A stretch of DNA of 5,145 nt from an uncultured Clostridia bacterium (GTDB lineage Bacteria > Bacillota > Clostridia > TANB77 > CAG-508), in contig CARUQW010000076.1 in assembly GCA_949077355.1 (NCBI GenBank), positions 1 to 5,145 on the forward strand, read 5' to 3'. Below the pieces are notes generated by a model. It was not told the DNA's origin. It saw nothing but the letters and a program-made list of their open reading frames with translations, and ran no database searches. Every line of letters starts with the position of its first letter. Position 1 is the first letter of the stretch. Of the stretch, positions 4,806-5,145 are shown piece after piece. The position numbers and the translations under genes were made by a program.

Positions 4806-4841
4806 TCTAAAAAAATATTTTAAAAAAATTGTCAAAAAGTG

Positions 4842-4870
4842 TTGACAAACAAAAAAAGGTATAGTATAAT
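4842..4870 (+). promoter_or_regulatory. rRNA operon promoter P2
   Basis: TTGACA (4842-4847), a 17-bp spacer and TATAAT (4865-4870) match the sigma-A consensus fully, with an A-rich stretch upstream resembling an UP element. Start near 4877 gives a 16S leader of about 215 nt. Confidence 0.93.
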
Positions 4871-5092
4871 ACAAAACGTTCCACAGAGCGGAACAAAAAA
4901 GTACATTGAAAAGTAAACAATAAAATCCTTTAGAGAATAAACCGAAGCGGTATGATTTTTAAACCTAAAAATCAGTACCGAACAAGTAAATTTTTTAAAA
5001 ATTTTTAGTAAAAAAACAAGAAGTTTAAAAAGAGCTTGAAAAAACTTTTAAGTAAGATTTATAACTTTCGAAAGAAAGAAATATAAATACCA
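4871..5092 (+). other. Structured rRNA leader with boxA-like antitermination site
   Basis: This non-coding leader links P2 to 16S. GTTCC (4878-4882) pairs with GGAAC (4890-4894). GTACATTGAAAAGTAA (4901-4916) resembles the TACxTTGAAAA leader element seen before Firmicute 16S genes, possibly boxA for NusB/NusA antitermination. A 13-bp stem with one bulged G runs 4948-4960 with 4967-4980. Just before 16S, ATTTATA/TATAAAT (5057-5063 with 5082-5088) encloses CTTTC-GAAA-GAAAG with a GNRA loop (5065-5078). The longer RNase III stem around 16S cannot be checked because its 3' half is outside the window. Confidence 0.6.
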
Positions 5093-5145
5093 AAACAAGA
5101 GAGTTTGATCCTGGCTCAGGATAAACGCTGGCGGCGCACATAAGA
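5093..5145 (+). rRNA. rrs: 16S ribosomal RNA, 5' end only
   Basis: AGAGTTTGATCCTGGCTCAG (5100-5119) is the near-universal 16S 5' segment (E. coli position 8 onward), followed by ACGCTGGCGGCG. By that alignment the mature 5' end is near 5093. The gene continues past the window end. Two places differ from the common bacterial sequence: AAACGC instead of GAACGC at 5123-5128, and GCACATAAGA at 5136-5145 where GTGCCTAACA is usual. Both suggest a divergent lineage. Confidence 0.95.

Overview
The window looks like chromosomal DNA from a low-GC, endospore-forming Firmicute, most likely an uncultured gut-type Clostridia lineage. It is strongly AT-rich. Shine-Dalgarno sites are Bacillus/Clostridium-like. 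It carries the stage II to III sporulation sigma-factor locus followed by the start of an rRNA operon. The 16S 5' end reads GGATAAACGC rather than the usual GGATGAACGC, which points to a divergent lineage that I cannot name with confidence.

Layout. Positions 1-153 hold the end of an upstream transcription unit (perfect terminator hairpin at 53-90) and a probable Spo0A-dependent spoIIG promoter. spoIIGA (154-1041) encodes the membrane aspartic protease that processes pro-sigma-E. After a 92-nt spacer comes sigE (1134 onward). sigE is frameshifted: one extra base near 1788 destroys the -35-recognition helix, while the correct C-terminus continues intact in the next frame to 1872. A strong terminator follows at 1871-1896.

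Positions 1929-3349 hold three small genes of unknown function between sigE and sigG, genes that are usually adjacent in spore formers. They are a 69-aa gene on the minus strand, a divergent 207-aa gene on the plus strand with an internally duplicated helix-rich unit, and a roughly 64-aa gene on the minus strand driven by a perfect consensus sigma-A promoter. They have their own promoters and terminators and a different base and codon use, so they look like an inserted cassette.

sigG (3423-4199) has a TTG start, a strong RBS and a good forespore (sigma-F-type) promoter. It is followed by a terminator and a YlmC/YmxH-family PRC-barrel sporulation gene (4323-4556).

Positions 4557-5092 hold no gene. 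They contain an rRNA control region with two sigma-A promoters (P1 4642-4670, P2 4842-4870), a pair of mutually exclusive hairpins between them, and a structured leader. 16S rRNA begins near 5093 and runs off the window.

Working together, Spo0A~P would switch on spoIIGA-sigE. SpoIIGA would cut pro-sigma-E in the mother cell, while sigma-F in the forespore would turn on sigG. As read here, sigma-E would be inactive, so the sigE frameshift is either an assembly or sequencing error, a recoding site, or a sign that sporulation is lost. I do not see a CRISPR array, transposase, tRNA or defence system. The best candidates for something undescribed are the three-gene cassette and the overlapping hairpins in the rRNA leader.
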